A DNA stretch of 46,776 nucleotides, taken from contig NZ_JAECZB010000083.1 of the NCBI RefSeq assembly GCF_016056295.1, positions 1 through 46,776 of the forward strand, given 5' to 3'. A program made the position numbers and the translations under genes. Under the pieces are notes generated by a model. It had not been told where the DNA came from, ran no database searches, and was given only the letters and a program-made list of their open reading frames with translations. The DNA comes from Atlanticothrix silvestris CENA357 (GTDB lineage: Bacteria > Cyanobacteriota > Cyanobacteriia > Cyanobacteriales > Nostocaceae). Of the stretch, positions 43,101-46,776 are shown in pieces (position 1 is the stretch's first letter; every line of letters starts with the position of its first letter).

Positions 43101-45778
43101 ATTTGTCCATTAAAATCGAGTAACCCCGCTAAAGCAATATCTCCAGGAACATCAAAGCCAGTATTTTTAAGGTTGAAATTCTGGGCTACCACATCTAAAT
43201 TAAAACCAGCAATTTCCGGTGTGCCAGTTTCCGGGAATTGAACTGTGATCGCACCAGTCGCATTCACTCCTGGGGTAGATGCATTTTGCACTATAATCTG
43301 TTTACCATTCCATTGCACTTGTGCTGTGAGTGGTTGTGCTAGCGGTGCTATCCCTTGGGGGACTCGAATTTTTGCATTGGCTCGAATATCTGGCAGAGCA
43401 AAAGATGCTGTTGTACCTGCTAACTGGACATTACTATTGAGTCTTCCTTGTAGCTGTGGTGAAAAACGGTTGAGTTGAATTTTGTTAAGGTCGGCCAGCA
43501 CTCGCCAACGACCATCATCAAGATTAATCTGGCTGACGTTAACCTCACCTCCAGCGACACTTAAGTTAGCTTGTCCGGTAGCTTGAATGGTTGAGGGTTG
43601 AAAAGCAGTAGTGCTTCCTGACAAATTCAACGCCGCATTATTTAAAATCCCTTGAAACTGGTCTGGTATCTGAGCAAAACGGCTCAATTGCAAATTTTGG
43701 GCTTTAACAAAAGCTTGCCAGCGTTGTTGTGCTACCTGACCTCTAGCTGTAATTGTCCCACCTGCCACATTTAAAAAAGCATTGGGTACAATGGTTCTCC
43801 TTCCTTGTTGAGTAATTACAGCTTGTCCCCGAATCGGATAAGCCGCCCCTGGTGCTTGTACCTGCGCTACTGCCCGCAAATTGTTGAGAGAGCCAGAAAT
43901 TTTCGCATTGGCTGAGACAGTACCAATGGTAATGTTAGGTGAAGAGTTATATGCTCTTGCGATCGCATCTCCTGGTAAATTTTGAGCTTGGATATTCAAC
44001 GCTACCCTACCTTGGGGTGCTAGCTGGAGTTGACCATTGGCTATAATTTGTCCTCCGACTTCTGGAGTTGCCTGCACCCTAGCAACATTCACGTTTAACG
44101 GTGTACCTAAAGCACCAGAAACCGTAGCTTTTGCGGATACCCCCCCAATATTAACCGGAGTAGAAACGCCATAACCTTGAGCGATCGCATTTCCTGGTAA
44201 ATTTTGTGCTTGAATACCTAAAGCTACCCGTCCTTGGGGTGCGAGTTGAATTTGACCGCTGGCTGTAACTTGTCCCCCTGTTGGCGGTGTTACTTGCACA
44301 GTAGAAATATTAAGTGCCAATGGTTGTTGATTCAGTGAGCCAGAAATTTGTGCCTTTGCTGAGACATTTCCAACTGCGATCGGTAGATTCACACCGTAAC
44401 TTCGTGCTAGTATATCCCCGGAAACACCATCAACTTGAGCATTAAATAATACTTTACTTTGGTCTCCCAATGTAGCTTGACCGCCGCCTGTAATTTGACC
44501 ACCTGCGGCTGGGACTAGTTTCAAATTAGATACGACAACTTGAGATGCAGTTTCACTTACATCCAAGCGAAAGTCAGTATTAATAGTTTGGAATAGCAAG
44601 CGGTCAACTTGAATCGGTTTTGTATTGCTTGCTGTACCACTGACAATTGGCTGCTGAATCGGCCCTTGCACTTGAATATCTGCTTTGACTTCCCCAGTCG
44701 CTGGGACTGATGAATTTACTTTCAATGTGTCTAAGATATTTTTCGCGCTAACAGGTTTGATTTGAGCAGAAACGTTAAAACCTGTTTGGTTACTGATTGT
44801 TCCCTTGGCTACAATAGGAACTTCGCCAAAATTTGTATTTAGATTTTCTAAAGCAACTGTCTGACCTTGAAATATAAATTTGCCATTAAAATTAGAAATT
44901 TGCTGAGGAACATTTTGAATTTTGGCAGTAACTTGATTCGCGGTAGCTGTTCCTGTAACTTCTGTTTCTGATAAATTTGGTGGAATTTGAGCTGTTAAGT
45001 CAGCATCTAAACGCCCTGCTTGCAAGGCAATTGGCAACTCAATTAATCGACTAATATTAGATGCTGGGAAATTTTGGGCTGAAAGTTGAAGATTAGTTTG
45101 TTGGGTTTTAGGTTGTGTTTGACCAACAATTTTAACTGCACCTCCCCTGGCGGGTTGAGCATTGATATCGTAACTAATTTTTTGATTATTAGATGAAAAT
45201 CGGGCAATACCACTGACTTGATCTAATACTACTGAACCTTTTGGTTTGGTTGGTGCGGCGAATGGCATCAACTCTACATCGCCATTTTGAATCCGCAGTG
45301 TTTGCAATTGGGTTTCAATAGCACCTTTTCCTTCTCCAGCCTTAACTTCAGCCGTTACCCAACTACCATCTTTATCCTGTTGGATATAGACATCGGGCTG
45401 AACTAATGTGACATTTAAAATTAATTTTCTGGTGAAGATGACTTGCAAAGGCGAGAACTGCACATCTAATGCTTCTGCTGTTACTCGGTCTGCATCTGTA
45501 GGCGTTGCTGGTATTGCTAGAGAACCAAATCTGAGACTAGAGAGGGAAAAACTTTCAACTTGTCCAACCTTGACTGGACGACCCAGCAAGTCTTGGAGAT
45601 TTTTCTCTACTAACGGTGCTAAATCTTGATATATGTAATTTCTAGCCCACCATGCACCAATTGCAATTCCAGTGAGTAAAATGACACCTAAAGCCAGACT
45701 GGTACGTCCTAAGAGAAGAAGCAACAGACGACGATTGGATGATTCCTGATCGTTTCCGGAATTTGGAGAGTTCGTCAT
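40178..45778 (-). CDS. TamB-like translocation/assembly protein (DUF490)
   Basis: This very large protein (1866 residues) has an N-terminal membrane anchor (about 18-45) and a long beta-helical body of AsmA/TamB type that ends in a DUF490 domain (about 1560-1866, final NQLFFEYETRF). TamB-like proteins bridge the inner and outer membranes, moving lipids or assisting outer-membrane protein assembly with Omp85 partners. Internal repeats of about 72 residues (about 450-620; SGSL/SGAL.., GGQ..A.GQ.QLAPQGRVAL) and a 28-residue tandem duplication (1514-1569) are visible. No omp85 gene is adjacent in the window. Confidence 0.88.
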   Translation of the reverse strand: MTNSPNSGNDQESSNRRLLLLLLGRTSLALGVILLTGIAIGAWWARNYIYQDLAPLVEKNLQDLLGRPVKVGQVESFSLSSLRFGSLAIPATPTDADRVTAEALDVQFSPLQVIFTRKLILNVTLVQPDVYIQQDKDGSWVTAEVKAGEGKGAIETQLQTLRIQNGDVELMPFAAPTKPKGSVVLDQVSGIARFSSNNQKISYDINAQPARGGAVKIVGQTQPKTQQTNLQLSAQNFPASNISRLIELPIALQAGRLDADLTAQIPPNLSETEVTGTATANQVTAKIQNVPQQISNFNGKFIFQGQTVALENLNTNFGEVPIVAKGTISNQTGFNVSAQIKPVSAKNILDTLKVNSSVPATGEVKADIQVQGPIQQPIVSGTASNTKPIQVDRLLFQTINTDFRLDVSETASQVVVSNLKLVPAAGGQITGGGQATLGDQSKVLFNAQVDGVSGDILARSYGVNLPIAVGNVSAKAQISGSLNQQPLALNISTVQVTPPTGGQVTASGQIQLAPQGRVALGIQAQNLPGNAIAQGYGVSTPVNIGGVSAKATVSGALGTPLNVNVARVQATPEVGGQIIANGQLQLAPQGRVALNIQAQNLPGDAIARAYNSSPNITIGTVSANAKISGSLNNLRAVAQVQAPGAAYPIRGQAVITQQGRRTIVPNAFLNVAGGTITARGQVAQQRWQAFVKAQNLQLSRFAQIPDQFQGILNNAALNLSGSTTAFQPSTIQATGQANLSVAGGEVNVSQINLDDGRWRVLADLNKIQLNRFSPQLQGRLNSNVQLAGTTASFALPDIRANAKIRVPQGIAPLAQPLTAQVQWNGKQIIVQNASTPGVNATGAITVQFPETGTPEIAGFNLDVVAQNFNLKNTGFDVPGDIALAGLLDFNGQITGTPAVPNASGNIRLRNFQVSDLEFDPVLAGNVNFQGGQGGRLQLSGTQDEIALNLNADYRPTSFLFRTDEAVATGRTEGDNLIVNAQNFPIALASGFLPNNQLQPLGGKLSGNLAVNLNNYALAGDVAIAQPRVGRVTADAFRGNINYADGAASLANGQLQIGDSTIALSGNVQTGNDPQFQVQADFAQLRIQKLLQAFNIFDFQDLGGGLDSPDLAGADVLDTVPINLPNADLISQLKYFSQIETLIARQQQTEETQTTAALPPLTELMGALSGAIQARGSLRSGLNVGFNLQGDNWQWGNYSINEVVANGTFTDGVVTLSPLRVGINQGLVAFSGQLGTEQLSGNLKVASLPLSLLEPFIEQYPIDITGQVNANATLGGSLQDPSVNGDIALADATLNQQPLQTAQVNFDYDNARLNFDSTLLVTGNQPVAITGSIPAPLPFVTAQPDSNQISINASVNNEGLALLNLLTNNQVAWVDGQGQVDVNVQGTLNQPIINGNATINNATLRAQALSEPLTDVTGTLQFNGNTLNVPGIQANYNQGQVTASGILPVFSSQSGVSNPFTVSITDQLDVQLPQLYEGDVSGDVVVRGTALKPEIGGEIRLSDGRVIIGESATAGSNPAATTEGNNSTGTEAVANTSATTSSGSNLAATTAGNNVAGNKAAASTNATTSSNLPISFADFQIILGDDVNVTTTSLLDSVPGGDLFSQPIVSFQAKGDLTINGTLAQPRPEGVIRLTGGRLALFSTEFTLARGYEQTAQFIPSQGLDPNLDIRLVAIVPEASAIGNRILESPFSAEISDVPATNFGTLRTVRVQANVNGPASELSENLELTSEPRRSESEIVALLGGSILGGFGQTDATQGLTNFASSTILGGLQGTITAVGQAIGFSEFRIFPTPVTGQSSTSSILDLSAEGVFDISRNFSASLSRPLSSDGSFRYNLLYRLNDQILLRGLTNLGDENQLFFEYETRF
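41072..41239 (-). repeat. Tandem 84-bp (28-codon) duplication in the TamB-like gene
   Basis: Residues 1514-1541 and 1542-1569 are two copies of GSN.AATT.GNN..G....A.. ..ATTSS (28 residues each). The DNA copies (41156-41239 and 41072-41155) are diverged but in register. The inserted stretch is Ser/Thr/Asn/Ala-rich and sits just before the DUF490 domain, so it is probably a flexible linker. Confidence 0.85.
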
Positions 45779-46199
45779 TGTCGATACCAGTGCTGCAATC
45801 GAGTAACAGATTATTGTCTACCCGAAAACACCATAGTTGTTTACACTAAGTTCTAAAAACTTTTTTAAGATAGATTATGAATTCATCCTTTCAAAGGATG
45901 ACCATTTTGTCTACTAGTGCTTATAAACTTTTGAGTGTATGAAAAGATGCATGAGTTCATTGGTGCGGACTATACAAATCGGGTAAATGTGCTTTTTGGC
46001 TAAACCACCAATAATCAACATTTTCTACGTAAAAATCTCTAAAATTATTTGCCTTTCCCTACGGAGCGCTACACAAATAGGCAAGGGAAAAAAAGGACTT
46101 TCCTAACAACTTTGTTTCCCTTCTGCCTCCAACGTTTTATACCAATTCTCTAAAAGCCAGCTACAGATAAAGCCACCAAAATAGCTCTCATTTGTCACT
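45779..46199. other. Intergenic region upstream of the TamB-like gene
   Basis: It contains the TamB-like gene's upstream region and a small CATCCTTT/AAAGGATG palindrome (about 45884-45901). No ORF was recognised. The left end of the IS701-type element probably lies in its right part but could not be placed. Confidence 0.5.
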
Positions 46200-46776
46200 C
46201 TAGGCAGAGGAAAAGTAGAAATCAGGGTGAGTCAGGAAAATGAAAATTGAACTGGTGAGATTATAAATAATAGATTGAAGTTTAGAAAAACCCAAGGACA
46301 ATTGGGGAATAGGAAAAACTGTTAACCAGGGGTATATCAGGTTAAATAGGATAAAAGGTTGGGCAATTAAACGGAGATTGTTCAGAACATTCTTCCAACC
46401 TTTGCCATCATCCCACCAAGGATGTTCAGCCAATTTTGATGGTGACTTTGGCACAGAAAACTGCATTTGTTCAGAGTGGAGACTAACCATCAAGTAAGCA
46501 CTCATAACAATCTCCCACCATCGTTCAATATCACAGTAGTGAGTTAGACGATAATCTGCCTGCCCAACCTAATTCATTTTTACTTTGCTTCAAGCCATAT
46601 TCAACCCAAGTTCTTAACCCATAAAAATTACCAACATCTCGCTTGTTAATGTCTGGATACTTACTGATCACATACCAAGTAGTGTTATCAGGTAAATTCT
46701 CACTGTCTGTGGTAATCTGCCAATATCTTTTCTCTTGTCGTTTGCCGTGAATTATTTCTCTAATCAACCGCTTTTC
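46200..46776 (-). pseudogene. IS701-type transposase, frameshifted and cut by the window edge
   Basis: The minus strand from the window end reads GLRTWVEYGLKQSKNELGWA. A second frame continues DYRLTHYCDIERWWEIVMSA and then YLMVSLHSEQMQ. These are the C-terminal blocks of cyanobacterial IS701 transposases, including the catalytic-region Glu. The two frames meet at a duplicated TGCC (46557-46564); removing one copy restores a single frame. The 5' part lies beyond the window. The gene is inactive as read. Confidence 0.82.

Overview
The window looks like chromosomal DNA from a filamentous, probably heterocyst-forming cyanobacterium (Nostocales: Nostoc, Tolypothrix, Calothrix or similar). The evidence is dispersed HIP1 octamers (GCGATCGC, roughly three dozen), heptanucleotide STRR repeats, a cytochrome b6f small subunit (petL), a BicA-type bicarbonate transporter, a probable glucolipid synthase for thylakoid lipids, and many families seen mainly in cyanobacteria (PAP/fibrillin, DUF1802, DUF2358, EbsA-like). 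The genus cannot be fixed from the sequence alone.

Layout. 1-1270 is one IS element whose terminal repeat begins exactly at base 1. 1396-8000 holds housekeeping and photosynthesis genes: a fibrillin-like protein, a Uma2 protein, aroB, the 31-codon petL, bioB, a GNAT acetyltransferase and bicA. 8170-9184 is a graveyard with a hairpin/repeat patch, a decayed transposase and an aldo/keto reductase N-terminus broken next to it. 9264-20095 carries DUF1802, a small cyanobacterial protein, gamma-glutamyltranspeptidase, a DUF1778/GNAT toxin-antitoxin pair, a secreted protein, a TPR protein, a hypothetical+GST pair, YajQ, a MAPEG protein, a DprA/LOG-like protein, a Pta-N-like ATPase and an EbsA-like protein. 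20741-25161 has the GT2 lipid glucosyltransferase, a peptidoglycan-binding/beta-propeller protein and a universal stress protein.

25735-28812 is a tandem of three PRC-barrel/DUF2382 stress-type paralogs separated by strong palindromes and a MITE. 28988-29839 is a small two-gene unit of unknown function whose promoter carries a sequence fitting the cyanobacterial LexA consensus; I consider it the best lead here. 29847-35171 has two GT4 glycosyltransferases divergent from a membrane-anchored NHL propeller with an EF-hand-like loop. 35172-40097 has an IS4/Tn5-like remnant, DUF2358, a second Uma2 protein, a SUI1/YciH factor, trpB, an unlisted 34-codon membrane peptide and an NmrA-like reductase. 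40178-45778 is a giant TamB-like protein. The right edge is a frameshifted IS701-type transposase.

No tRNA, rRNA, CRISPR array or riboswitch was recognised. Most genes are monocistronic. Likely co-transcribed sets are the TA pair, the 15241/GST pair, the two GT4 genes, and the LexA-box pair.
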